Source: Amphiduros pacificus (Eukaryota; Annelida; Polychaeta; Phyllodocida; Hesionidae). From it: 64,000 nucleotides of DNA. The translations under genes and the position numbers were made by a program. The notes beneath the pieces were generated by a model, which was not told where the DNA came from, made no database searches, and saw nothing but the letters and a program-made list of their open reading frames with translations. The DNA is taken from contig OX439008.1 in NCBI GenBank assembly GCA_949316495.1, positions 37,593,822 through 37,657,821 on the forward strand. Direction: 5' to 3'. Positions within the stretch are counted from its first letter, which is position 1; every line of letters begins with the position of its first letter. Of this stretch, positions 1 to 12,073 are shown one piece after another.

Positions 1-317
1 CAACGTACCCACATCTCGACCCGATGCAACAACAAGCAACTCTTTCTATTCTTCCCACTGTGGTTCCATATAACGTCAGCAGCCTTAGTTGGCTTGTCAT
101 ATTTCCCCTCCTGTGAGCAACATTTCTTGTTAAAGCAACCATTATTGTCTCCTGACAATGCCTGCACCGGCTGTTTTATTCTAATTATTATCTCTGATAG
201 TCTACTTCAGTGTCAACAACCATCTTTATGTTGTTACAGTGTCAGTATACAAATTGATGTTCCACCAATGCCACCAAACATCTGCTTGTCACTTTATCAT
301 CACCAGTCATTTGATAT
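1..317. other. Left flank, no gene seen
   Basis: Unique-looking AT-rich sequence up to the first minisatellite. The short open frame at 94-345 runs into the tandem repeat and has no recognisable domain, so I do not call it a gene. No splice-bounded coding exon or RNA gene is visible. Confidence 0.5.
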
Positions 318-1053
318 GGCAGTGTCAGTAACCATCTTGATGTAGTCACAGTGTCAGTAACCATCTTGATGTAGTCACAGTGTCAGTAACCATCTTGATG
401 TAGTCTCAGTGTCAGTAACCATCTTGATGTAGTCACAGTGTCAGTAACCATCTTGATGTAGTCACAGTGTCAGTAACCATCTTGATGTAGTCACAGTGTC
501 AGTAACCTTCTTGATGTAGTCACAGTGTCAGTAACCTTCTTGATGTAGTCACAGTGTCAGCAACCATCTTGATGTAGTCACAGTGTCAGTAACCATCTTG
601 ATGTAGTCACAGTGTCAGTAACCATCTTGATGTAGTCACAGTGTCAGTAACCATCTTGATGTAGTCACAGTGTCAGTAACCATCTTGATGTCGTCTCAGT
701 ATCAGTAACCATCTTGATGTAGTCACAGTGTCAGTAACCATCTTGATGTAGTCACAGTGTCAGCAACCATCTTGATGTAGTCACAGTGTCAGTAACCATC
801 TTGATGTAGTCACAGTGTCAGTAACCATCTTGTCACAGTGTCAGTAACCATCTTGATGTAGTCACAGTGTCAGTAACCATCTTGATGTAGTCACAGTGTC
901 AGTAACCATCTTGATGTAGTCACAGTGTCAGTAACCATCTTGATGTAGTCACAGTGTCAGTAACCATCTTGTCACAGTGTCAGTAACCATCTTGATGTAG
1001 TCACAGTGTCAGTAACCATCTTGATGTAGTCACAGTGTCAGTAACCATCTTGA
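318..1053. repeat. 29-bp minisatellite
   Basis: About 25 tandem copies of a 29-bp unit built around CAGTGTCAGTAACCATCTTG followed by ATGTAGTCA. Substitutions are few. Two units, near 830 and 969, lack the 6-bp ATGTAG segment and are 23 bp long. They lie 139 bp apart (4 x 29 + 23), which suggests that a block of units was copied together. The array is not a multiple of three and holds no persistent reading frame. It is a classical VNTR-type locus and no function is implied. Confidence 0.95.
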
Positions 1054-1291
1054 AATGTCACATTATCAGCAACCATCTTGTCACAGTATCAGCAACCATC
1101 TTGAATTATAACAGTATCAGCAACCATCTTGTCACAGTGTCAGCAACCATCTTGAATTATAGCAGTATCAGCAACCATCTTGTCACAGTGTCAGCAACCA
1201 TCTTGAATTATAGCAGTATCAGCAACCATCTTGTCACAGTGTCAGCAACCATCTTGAATTATAGCAGTATCAGCAACCATCTTGGATTGAC
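1054..1291. repeat. 51-bp composite minisatellite derived from the 29-bp array
   Basis: Immediately after the 29-bp array the unit becomes a dimer of about 51 bp (23 + 28 bp). It alternates TCACAGTGTCAGCAACCATC with a variant half containing TTGAATTATAGCAGTATCAG. At least three near-identical dimers are present. Since 51 is divisible by three, an open frame of 17-residue repeats arises on the + strand at 1035-1295. I treat that as a by-product of repeat length. The dimer clearly grew from variants of the neighbouring 29-bp unit. Confidence 0.9.
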
Positions 1292-1702
1292 ATAGTGTCC
1301 TCAGCCTAGATCTTTGACATTTACACATTTTCAAATCAGGTGTTGTTCCCATTAGATATTTGTCTAAAATATCATTGGACAAGTGTACAAGAAATGGCAA
1401 ATCTTAAATTTGCCAAGCTGCACTCATCTCAACGGACCTTTTTGTGGTGATGTGCTAATATTACAATGCAGGAATAGCACAGAAAAAAATCATTTTGAAT
1501 GTGTATTGTCTTTAAGCAGTCCTTACTTCCCTCCAGATGATATTCCATACAATTTCTTCCATATATTACTAATGTCACACAAATTTATCTGCAAATATGG
1601 CCATTAACAAAATCATGTCACCTTAATTTTCCGCCAAACCTGAGAAACAGATTTTTATATGTTACACAACTGAAAAATGTGGACCGATAGCCAATAAGAT
1701 TG
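1292..1702. other. Spacer between minisatellites, nothing recognised
   Basis: About 410 bp of AT-rich unique sequence. The small open frame at 1383-1607 has no recognisable motif. I see no RNA gene, element or convincing exon. Confidence 0.5.
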
Positions 1703-2376
1703 ATTGAAGTCACCAATATGACCCAGTGAAGTCACTCCTCAGACCAATATGACCCAGTGAAGTCACCCATCAGACCAATATGACCCAGTGAAGTCACCTA
1801 ACAGACTAATATGACCCAATGAAGTCATTCATCAGGCCAATATGACCCAGTGAAGTCACTCCTCAGACCAATATGACCCAGTAAAGTCACTCCTCAAACC
1901 AATTTGACCCAGTGAAGTCACCCATCAGACCAATATGACCCAGTGAAGTCACCTAACAGACTAATATGACCCAATGAAGTCATTCATCAGGCCAATATGA
2001 CCCAGTGAAGTCACTCATTAGACCAATATGACCCAGTGAAGTCACTCCTCAGACCAATATGACCCAGTGAAGTCACTCCTCAGACCAATTTGACCCAGTG
2101 GAGTCACTCCTCAGACCAATATGACCCAGTGAAGTCACTCATCAGACCAATATGACCCAGTGAAGTCACTCCTCAGACCAATATGACCCAGTGGAGTCAC
2201 TCCTCAGACCAATATGACCCAGTGAAGTCACTCCTCAGACCAATTTGACCCAGTGGAGTCACTCCTCAGACCAATATGACCCAGTGAAGTCACTCATCAG
2301 ACCAATATGACCCAGTGAAGTCACTCCTCAGACCAATATGACCCAGTGGAGTCACTCCTCAGACTAATATGACCTA
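1703..2376. repeat. 31-bp minisatellite with 155-bp higher-order period
   Basis: About 21 copies of a 31-bp unit (CCAATATGACCCAGTGAAGT then CACTCCTCAGA). Variant units recur at a spacing of five units. The CCTAACAGAC variant occurs at about 1797 and again 155 bp later, and the CAATTTGACCCAGTGGAG variant at about 2086 and about 2241. This means blocks of five units were duplicated as a group. The array has no reading frame of interest. Confidence 0.95.
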
Positions 2377-3419
2377 ATTTCATGCAATAATCTACTATGA
2401 CCTAATAGAGTCTCATCGTATCAGTTTGTGGGCAAATAAATGTTTGGTGTAGACAGTTTATGATATGATTGTTGTGGTAAAAGTGAGACAGTATTTTCTC
2501 CCTAATAATTCATGACACTTGTGTGTTGTACCTGAATGTCAAGCGGCGCTGATTATCTTTATTCAGGGTCGCGCATATTGGCTTAAACGTGTCTGCACGA
2601 TTACCTCCTCCTTATGGTTCCTCTGTTCCTAAGTATTAGCCAATTAGTACCAAGTTATGGAGACTTGTCAAGGTATTTACCTGTTTCTTCCATGTTGTGT
2701 TCATCATGTTAATGTATACCTTTTCTGTATATGGGCATGCTACTACCATACTATTTCTATGCCTAATGCCAGGATTCAGGACACTGAACTTTTTCTTTAA
2801 TATGAATATGTATATCAGAGCCTCTTTAGTTTCTGAGCAAAAGAAGTTTTGATATAACTACAAAAAAGCATCTTGGGATCAGTAGTCTTAATTATTCATT
2901 AGTAAAACTACTTCACATTGGTAAACTTGATTTAAAGGGATAGTATTGAACCCTCAAATTATTATTTATAATGATATATTTAAATCTGGTTGAACTTGAA
3001 AGAAAGTTTTAGATGTTGAATTTGAGTCCTGAGGGGCCAGTCCATATAGATAGCGATAAAAAAGTGAAGATTGATATGTACAGGAGAACCTAGAGGCATT
3101 GTTATTATTATTAATGTTATTATTTTTCACCACTGCTACTTTGGAAGCCATTTATAGTGGGAACTTATCTGTATGTCCTCCATACTATAATTCGATAGCT
3201 GCCATCTATCCTTGTATTAACCGCTTCAAATCAGCATACACATTTTCAGATTAGATTAACATGATAGAGGAATAAACATATAAGCTGCCCCGCCCAAGTT
3301 GGTGTAGTTTTATTTCACTACTCAGTTGTGAAGTTTGCTGCAAAGCATTGGATTAAACAGCAGCAGCTAGATTACACTGTGAGTCTAGAATATATTATGG
3401 CATATGATAGATACCAAGA
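2377..3419. other. Intergenic, nothing recognised
   Basis: About 1 kb of AT-rich sequence between two minisatellites. No homologous coding segment, RNA gene or mobile element was identified by eye. Short open frames here lack any domain and look random. Confidence 0.5.
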
Positions 3420-4346
3420 CAATAGTCCAAGTAGATACAGCAGGAGTCTACAATAGTATAAGTAGGTACAGCAGGAGTAGACAATAGTATAGATACAGCA
3501 GAGTAGACAATAGTATAAGTAGACACAGCAGAGTAGACAATAGTATAAGTAGATACAGCAGAGTAGACAATAGTATAAGTAGATACAGCAGGAGTCTACA
3601 ATAGTATAAGTAGGTACAGCAGAGTAGACAATAGTATAAGTAGATACAGCAGAGTAGACAATAGTATAAGTAGATACAGCAGAGTAGACAATAGTATAAG
3701 TAGATACAGCAGAGTAGACAATAGTATAAGTAGATACAGCAGAGTAGACAATAGTATAAATAGATACAGCAGAGTAGACAATAGTATAAATAGATACAGC
3801 AGAGTAGACAAAGTATAAGTAGATACAGCAGAGTAGACAATAGTATAAGTAGAAACAGCAGAGAAGACAATAGTATAAGTAGATACAGCAGAGTAGACAA
3901 TAGTATAAGTAGATACAGCAGAGTAGACAATAATATAAGTAGATACAGCAGAGTAGACAATAGTATAAGTAGATACAGCAGAGTAGACAATAGTATAAGT
4001 AGATACAGCAGAGTAGACAATAGTATAAGTAGGTACAGCTGAGTAGACAATAGTATAAGTAGATACAGCAGAGTAGACAATAGTATAAGTAGATACAGCA
4101 GAGTAGACAATAATATAAGTAGATACAGCAGAGTAGACAATAGTATAAGTAGATACAGCAGAGTAGACAATAATATAAGTAGATACAGCAGAGTAGACAA
4201 TAGTATAAGTAGACACAGCGGAGTAGACAATAGTATAAGTAGATACGGCAGAGTAGACAATAGTATAAGTAGATACAGCAGAGTAGACAATAGTATAAGT
4301 AGACACAGCCGTAGACAATTGTTCAAGTAGATACAATAGGAGTCTT
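3420..4346. repeat. 30-bp minisatellite
   Basis: About 30 copies of a 30-bp unit (AGTAGACAATAGTATAAGTA then GATACAGCAG). Copies are very similar, with scattered substitutions, a few GGAG/GTCT variants at both edges and one unit lacking 1 bp near 3811. The unit length is a multiple of three and the minus strand lacks stops, so two long overlapping minus-strand frames (3448-4326 and 3596-4390) appear. They translate to low-complexity LLYLLILLST-like or VSTYTIVYSA-like repeats. I regard these as artefacts of periodicity. Confidence 0.95.
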
Positions 4347-7300
4347 ACTTTTGTTAACCCTTTTGTCTTGCACAGAATGTTAGATTTCAAACCCCACTTG
4401 TCCTATATTTGTCCTAGTTTTGATATATTACATGCCTGATGACCCTTTTCTTAAAAATTAAACAGAAAAGCCCTTCAGCACCCCTTGTTTTAGTAGTCAA
4501 GCCATTTTCCATTTTATTTGCTATTTTCCCATTTATGGGGCCATGAAAATCTCATTCTATTTCGGCATATCATTTGATCAAATTTAACCCCAAATTGACG
4601 TAAATATAGAAAGATTGTTAGGAAATAGTTCTCCTCATGGTTGTGATCTCTTTTCCCTTTATAGACTAAATGCCAAACAATAAAATGGGAAATTAGATTG
4701 TATTTTTAATATGGGGCCTCTCCATATGTTTCCCTTGCCTGAGCTTACTGTTGGCTTACTCATTTTATCCCGCCCATTAATGACCTGCATGCCCTTCAAA
4801 GGAAACCTACCCTCATTGCCCTGAATGGTGCTGGCTGCCACCAACATCAGCAGCATCCTCGTCAGCAGCTGGGGGGGACAGCTACGTGCAGCTGCAGTGA
4901 GGCCTGGGCATTGCCCCTCATTGCCAACCCTTCCATATGGAGAGTTTGCCCATAGTCCTCCACCCTACCCGTCTCCCTGTGTGCGTGCTGCTCGCCTGCG
5001 ACAGAGAGACAGCCATATATTGGCGGGGAGATACGAGGCCCTCGGCTGCCTGGTTGCCGCCGCGTGTTTGTGGATCTTTGTCCCCTAGCAGCCACCTGTC
5101 ACCCCCTCACAGGTGGCAGAGTCCTTGCTTTCTATTTTGCCCGTTGTTGCCTACAAAAGCACAGCTCTTCATAATGAACCCCATCTTGGGAGAGACCTTG
5201 TGAAGGCAGCAGCGCTCAGCCCTCGGTGGCATTCTTCGTTCTTCATTCCTCCTTCTTTCTCTCCATCAGCTCAGCCTCCGCAGCCCCCATCCCCCACCCT
5301 TCTCTCTCACACTGTCATTATCATTACACTGAGTCACAGTGTATTTGATAACACTGCAGCTACCTGGATCCCTTCCTAAATCCTGCCCTCCCCGCTACTC
5401 TGTTTGTACCCGCAGGCCCTTGTTGCCATGGCTTTAGTTGCCCAGTTTTATTATCAGGCGTGGTTTACTTGTGTCGTGGGCATTATCTGTTGGCATATGG
5501 AGTCAGTAGTCTGCACAAAACCTTATAGGTTGCATTGCAGTTCAGTATGGCATTGGAGGTGCGCATCAAGTATGCATGTCTCCATGGGGCTTTGCCCTTG
5601 GGTTGTACCGGATCGCCCTACCCTGTCTACTCTATACGACCACGCTTGGTGCCAGCCAGCCGGGCTGCAGCTGATCCACGATCATGGCCAGGTCACGGGG
5701 TTGTGTGGTGGTGGGTTGTCATAGCAACGCTGGCACCAAGACAGGTGTGGCCATTTACCTGCCTGACTAGCCACTAAAGCTGCCCGTCACCGACCGCTAG
5801 TCCGGGTGTGGGGTGTGGGCTGGATCTGCGCCACATCGCCACAACAACTAACGACTTGCAGCCAGGTGACTGTCTCCAGACGATATACCACCCGGTCAGC
5901 ATCATTACCAGCTCATAGTCACGCCTTCCTATGTATCCCACAATGCATTGTGTTCCATTTCTCAGTATCTCTTACCAGTTACCATGGCAACAGGGTTTTA
6001 TATTAAAACGACTTTAAAGCGTCAGCTTCCTGTTCAGCCAACATCACGACGCACACACCCTACTTCCCAGTTGGAGGGCTGCAGCAAAGCCTTCTGGGAA
6101 AACGATTGATTCAAGATAACTGACGGGTGCAGCAAGAGGGAATAAATTCATTCTGACTAAAACAGTCCCTTCAAAGGCAAGATTTGGCTATTTTGGGGGC
6201 CTGAAATATGAACATAAATCTTTAGAAAGAGATGTCCCATCTTGCCATACTTAGAGGTCCGAGGCAGAGCGAGTCTTGGATCTGTAATGATAGAAAATGG
6301 CATGCTTGAGGCAAGGGTTTCGGGGATCACCCATTATGCCTATTTAAACTGAAACAGTGATGATATTGATGACCAAAGTTAATCGACCTATCTACCATAA
6401 TTCTAATGAATGAATATTCATGTTGTGAATAATAAGCTACATATAAATCATGCATCACAAACACAGACTCACATAAATATAGCCCTGGGAAAAGCATAGA
6501 TGTTGTTACCCAACTTGTCAAGGGTAAACAAAATTCAACAACCATGCTCTTTAAATAACTAGCAATATGGCGAAAGGATTAATTTCAATTTTGCATGATT
6601 TTGTGGGATTATTTAATGCTCGCATGAATTTTATTGCTGATTTTGGCATACCGTTTAATTTCAATTGAAACAGTCTGAATGGCCCTCTATTTATGGTTGC
6701 TTGAATCAATTGTTTCTATGGTGTGGATTGTTACATTGTGCCCACATCATTACATCAGGGTCAGGTTTCCATCTCAGGGTTGTATTGACAAGGTGCGCCA
6801 GTCGGCAGCCATCTTTACCTGGCTCAATCACCCCACACCCTACGCCAGCCACGCGGCCTTGATAAATAATACACGCACGAGGCAACAACACTTGATAGCT
6901 CTTTCTTATTGGAGGTAAGCTTTAGCAATGGCAAAGTGCACGTTGCGGTTGTGTATTGATATGACACTTGTTGCTCAGGCAGAGTGCACACAGAGATGCT
7001 GAAAGGGCCAGCCCAAAGTTGCATCACATCCAAATATAGACAAATTCAGCTGTTAATGTCAAAACAAAGATATGATCAATCTAGATGGCCGAAAACTATG
7101 AAATAGTCAACATATTTCTCAATATTACTTTCAAATAGGGTAAAATGCGTACAGATTATTCATCATGAATATGTATTAGCAAGAGAGTGATGTAAATGTT
7201 ACACTACAGTAATTAGTTTGTTTTGTTTTAAATATTCATGTTTAAAGTAAAATGTTGTCGCAAAAGGAATCTGAGCCCCAGAAGTCTGCAGAAAGCTGCT

Positions 7301-10300
7301 TTCAACTATGATGAGTAATTTATCATGTTTATGTGCTGAGTTGGGTGTACAAAACATATAAGATAATGTTGTTAGTGAATCCTTCTGTCAAAACCAGTCC
7401 ATGTGATAGAAACCTTTCAAACTCAATTGTTATAATGAGGACAGATTTGTTCATATTAATTTGCAACAACCCCCCCTCCCATCCCCCCTTGTTAGTGCAA
7501 CATAAAATGGCAATCTCCCGTCAGACCCCCCTTTGATAATGGCTGCCTCTCCAGTTGACATATTGGCAGTCAGGTTTAGATATTTATGTGATCAAGCATA
7601 TTGGTGATGACATGTGCCATGCTTAGCCTCAATTTCCTAAGCAGACTTTGTGATTAAAATCATGCGTGACCACATGGGTTATTTGACTTACCTGACACGC
7701 TTCCAGCCCCTTAGATTCTGAGGTAATTATCACCTTGCTAATATGATACACGTGGGTCAGTTTATCAGGGGATAAAAGCCCACGCCAGCCTGCCTGCCAG
7801 CCTGCAAGCTGCTAGAGGGTAGTCAAGGGTAGTAAGAGACTCCATGACCTAAGAGGGCAGGCACCTGCTCTCCTAATTATCTATTAGATTAATTGTCTTA
7901 CCTGGATGAATTAGAATTGTGCTGCTGATTGCATAGATTAATTAGGGGGATTTTGTTGGGCTGAGTCTGTTTGGGCAAATTGTATGTTAATTGAATTGTC
8001 AAAGATTGAAACACAACAGACAATAAAACCTATGCAGTATGCGTGTGCTGCAACATATGAAAATGGTGACAACAAATCAGAATGATTCCAAAATCTGTCT
8101 TCATTTGGAAAGATCAGAATCAGAATTTATCCATCAAGCACATTTGATGAAGATGTTGTTACAAATGTATATTGTGGGTTCCCCCCATTTTGTAAATTTA
8201 CTACAGATGCTTGATATATAACAATCCTTTATTGACTTTTATCTGAAAAAGTTTTGTCAGTTCTCATCACTTTATGTGAATTAAATATAATGTACATATA
8301 GAAATATAACAGATCAAAATTGACAACAATTAATGAAATTTTGGGAATGTGCTTTCCACAAAGCACTTTTTACTTGTATGATGTCAGTTATTGTAAATTA
8401 AGATGAAAATGACCCACATCCATTCACATGAGGAATTCACACTTTTTATTTGTCAAATTTAGTTAATACAATAGTTTTGTTATCAAAAATAGAGAAAAAT
8501 TATTAAAATATGAGAGTCCAGATTGACCCAATATAAAGGGTTAGCAATTATATGTACACCAAAATGACTGAAACTTCGTGGAACTGATTAGATAAGCTGA
8601 ATTAAAACCACCCCACCGATATGAAAAACAAAATTGAATTTCATAGAAAGATTAATTTGCCCAAATGAGGATGCAGACGTGGTACACACCCTGACGGTGG
8701 TGATGTTAATGAAACCCTGGATGTAATCAGGCCTGATGATTGTTCACTGTCACCCTATCTAAGATACTTCCTTCATCATTAATAGATATACAGGATTTAT
8801 TTGCCCTGCATCCTGCTCTGGCATCATATTGTTTTCATATAGCCCCATTACCCTTATGAGTAATCATACCACTGATATCCTCATTTCCTTGTTCACCGAA
8901 AAAAATAAACTGGATGAGAAGCTTGTTCAAATATTGGGCCCAATCAAGAACTGTTTACATGTTCCACAAATACTTAAAACTCTGTCAGTGATTAGTAGTA
9001 GATGAGGATTAACATTTAATTGTTCCTATTGTTTCTTTAACTGTGGAATATTTTAACCTTTCAATATCATCAGTTGATATTATAGGGTTTTGAAAAAAAA
9101 ATCATCATACATTTATTATGAAAATGAAAAGATTTTTATTATTGAAAGAAAGAATAAAACATGATTATATTTTGATATGATATAAAATCTTTCAAAATTT
9201 TAAAATTTAATACAGCAAGATGCCACTGACTAATAGTAGAAGACCCCTGTGGCAAATACCAGTCACTGACGGAGCATTCTCCTGGCAACCCTGCGCTCTC
9301 TCTTGATGCCGTGATTAGACAAATTGATCTATGTGTGAGAATAGTACCTAATGTCATAAAAACTGGGATGGCGCAAGCTGCATATTTGTAAGGGTCGTGA
9401 CACATGGAAACCCATTGATGGTGGTTAACTTAACCATTAATTTGATTCCATCATTGAGCCGACCTTGTTAGACATGCCTACTGGTCAATTGATCATCTTA
9501 TGTCAAGATGGATACATTTTGATAAAAGATTTTGTTTAATCAGGGATTTTAATTACATTTAAAACGAGAGCTTACAAGGGAGAGGACATGAAGATGTCTG
9601 TTCCATTGTATTGGGATTTCTTAACAATGAAATGGAAACCTGAGATAGCAACTGGAGCCTTTGTCTCCAGAATAGAATAAAAAATACCACGAGCCTTGCT
9701 GCAGACTACATTGTGGTAAAACAATTACCCTTCACGAGTTTGTGGGCAGCAAATATGGCGGCAGTTACGAGGCAGCTCGGCGCGGGGTGGGATCGGGTGC
9801 CAAGAAATGTCTGGCGCTGCCCTGGCAGTGACCTTGATGTTGGGGTCATCGAGCATGCTCAGTGGGAGTCCAGTCACACCCCAGGTAGGTGCAGGCAGGA
9901 GCTCCCAACCATGCTCAGCCATATTGTCTCTGCTGCCTCAAATAACACACAAACAAACCCAAATATGGCTGTCACATGCACGCGGCCTTATTTGCTGGGC
10001 TCACTGTCTGACTCCTGACCTTGGTTAATGTTCATGTATCGGCTGCCAATCATTGTTAGACTTTTTAATAGCGAGAATGCACCATTACCCAAGTATTTTA
10101 GCACATTATTGTATCAGATATTTAAAAGGTCTATTCTGTTTTTTGTGCACACGTTATAATAGACATTGTCATGGTTATATGGTAAATGTCAGAAATAACA
10201 ACTGGCCATTATATCAAATAATGGACATAATTACAAGGTCAATGTATTCTTTTGAAAGAAACTTAAAAACAGCTTTAAAAACAGCTGTTAAACTGCTTTA

Positions 10301-11819
10301 AAACAGCTTTAAAAACAAGTGGTTGGGTCATGTCTGCAAATTTTAATTGATAAAGTTAGTAGTGACATGGGGAAATGGCTATTTGATTTACAATATATTT
10401 GATTTACAATATATAAATATGTGTACACAATTCTTGTACAAACACAGGGATGCAAGCGATTTGGAATTTTCCAGTATAATTTTCATAAATGCATAAATTT
10501 TGAAAAATTATTACCTTGATTAACATTGATATATATATATATATATTTTAAATATTTATAAATGAATACATATATTGAGAAAAAATATATTTATTGATTT
10601 GAATACCACAAAATGTTTGAAGATTGTTTTAAAAAAGTTATTGAGGTCTTTTGTTTGAGAATGATTTGTCCTTCTCTAACTGTCCCTTGATTAAAGTTGT
10701 TTGTGAAGTTTTTGCTTCAAGTTATGATAGCAATCAATCACAGTGACAAAGGGAATTACTTTGGTGGAGAGTACCCTGATGTGACATGTTCCTGTGAAGT
10801 CAGCAGGTACCACCAGGTGAAGGGGGCACAATATAATCTTATAAAGTGCTATACATATGCCTGTATGTTATTATCATTACAGAGGGTTGGTAGGCTTCCA
10901 ATGGTGTGTGCGTATTGGGGGTCGATTCTCATTGCTAAATCTTCTTATTTGTAAGGTGTCTCTCCAACCATGACTGATTTGCAAAACCCCGGGACATATA
11001 TTTGATACTTTGCGAGGATCAATGTTCAAAGTTCTCACAAACCATGTGAGCATTAGAGTGTGTTGAAATCCACCATAGAACACGTTTCAATATTGAACAT
11101 ACAAAATAATTAGGTGTCATATGTAAATATAGACTGGTGCACATGCAGTCATCAATTGTTTTGTGAAAATAACCCCATGATTATGAAAATATCTGAGAAG
11201 TAGACAATCAGTTAATAAATGAGGTTTCATATGACTAGAAATAATAATTGTTATTCATATTAACATTGGTAAAATCACCCCATGTGGGATATTATTCATG
11301 ATAATGATGTTATGAGCCGGACGTATTCGCTGCCCTTGACAAAATTTCCTTGATTTGGTTGCTGATAAAGAGAATTTCCTCATTCTGAAAGTGTAACTTG
11401 TTGTGAGAGAAGCGACCATATATGGGCAGATTCCCAGAAGTGATTATAAGCTTCAATCTATTAACTGTGAAGCATGAATGTGTGGAGGATTACACCCTCA
11501 GTTTAAATTTCACATTAATATGTAATATATCTAAGTGTGCAAAGCTGCTTGAACACAATGGTAAGAGCGGGAGTGACCCATGACCCCCCTCGCCAAATTT
11601 TGGTTTTGGGCCAACCCTGGGTCATGGCCTTTATGTTTGCTTCTTTATGCTGGGGATTTTAAACATTCTTATATGCGATTAAGGAAATAGTATTAGGGAA
11701 ATCCAGTTTGTAAGTACAGGAAAGCTAACAAGAACCCTACTCTAGTTGTGATCATAATTAAAGTGGCGGGACTTTAATGCTACCCAGGGTTCCAAAGTTT
11801 GGGATGATGTCACGGCTTG
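4347..11819. other. Long intergenic region with GC-richer islands, no gene supported
   Basis: The background is AT-rich. It is interrupted by GC- and CpG-richer blocks at about 4820-5830, 6730-6900 and 9740-10020. Open frames in these blocks (for example 4825-5088, 5404-5724 and 9713-10018) overlap on both strands, have no recognisable domains and look like chance frames in stop-poor DNA. The blocks could be cis-regulatory or old CpG-rich sequence, but nothing in the sequence decides this. A short (TA)n run lies near 10527, and a small internally repetitive AAAACAGCTTT stretch lies at 10261-10315. Confidence 0.45.
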
Positions 11820-11962
11820 CATGTCTTATTTCGCCTCAGACAATACGACCAATCAAAAAGGTCGCTGCGAGGGGTATTTTTTTCTAAACCAGATTAGGCT
11901 AATCTGCTGACGGAGGACGATAGCTGAGTGAACTTTGTGATACGTGGCTTCATAATGATAGG
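11820..11962 (+). promoter_or_regulatory. Candidate promoter and first non-coding exon, possibly of gene 1
   Basis: A locally CpG-richer stretch contains a CCAAT box in the context CGACCAATCAAAAAGG. It is followed within about 60 bp by a purine-rich segment (GGAGGACGATAGCTGAGTG) and a possible splice donor near 11961 (ATAGG|GTAACA). The gene 1 coding exon begins with a splice acceptor at 21371 and needs an upstream exon. This is the nearest upstream stretch I saw that looks promoter-like, but the link across more than 9 kb is inference. The donor is not ideal and the transcription start is unknown. Confidence 0.25.
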
Positions 11963-12039
11963 GTAACAAGTGAGAAACAAACTTGGATCGTTAACTGCCA
12001 ATCATTGTATGGATTTGATAACCTGTTCTTTCCTTCCAG

Positions 12040-12073
12040 TCTGTTCATCGGTGTGATTTTAATTGAGAATGAG
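12040..12073 (+). other. Candidate 34-nt non-coding micro-exon
   Basis: A pyrimidine tract ending CTTTCCTTCCAG at 12039 is a strong acceptor. The sequence GAATGAG|GTGAGAAT at 12074 is a strong donor. They enclose only 34 nt. If real, it would be an internal 5'UTR exon between the promoter-like block near 11.9 kb and the gene 1 coding exon at 21371. It encodes nothing recognisable. Splice-site pairs this good and this close can also arise by chance. Confidence 0.25.

Noticed and set aside
318-2376. Possible CRISPR-like repeat arrays
   Set aside because: The units are directly contiguous with no unique spacers, and the host is clearly eukaryotic.
3448-4390. Two long minus-strand frames of 264-292 codons
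   Set aside because: They are translations of a 30-bp minisatellite in two frames. The period is a multiple of three and the repeat lacks stops; no start or splice context supports a gene.
4825-6006. Several overlapping frames in a GC-richer block
   Set aside because: They overlap on both strands, have no recognisable domains, no splice-bounded structure and biased low-information composition.
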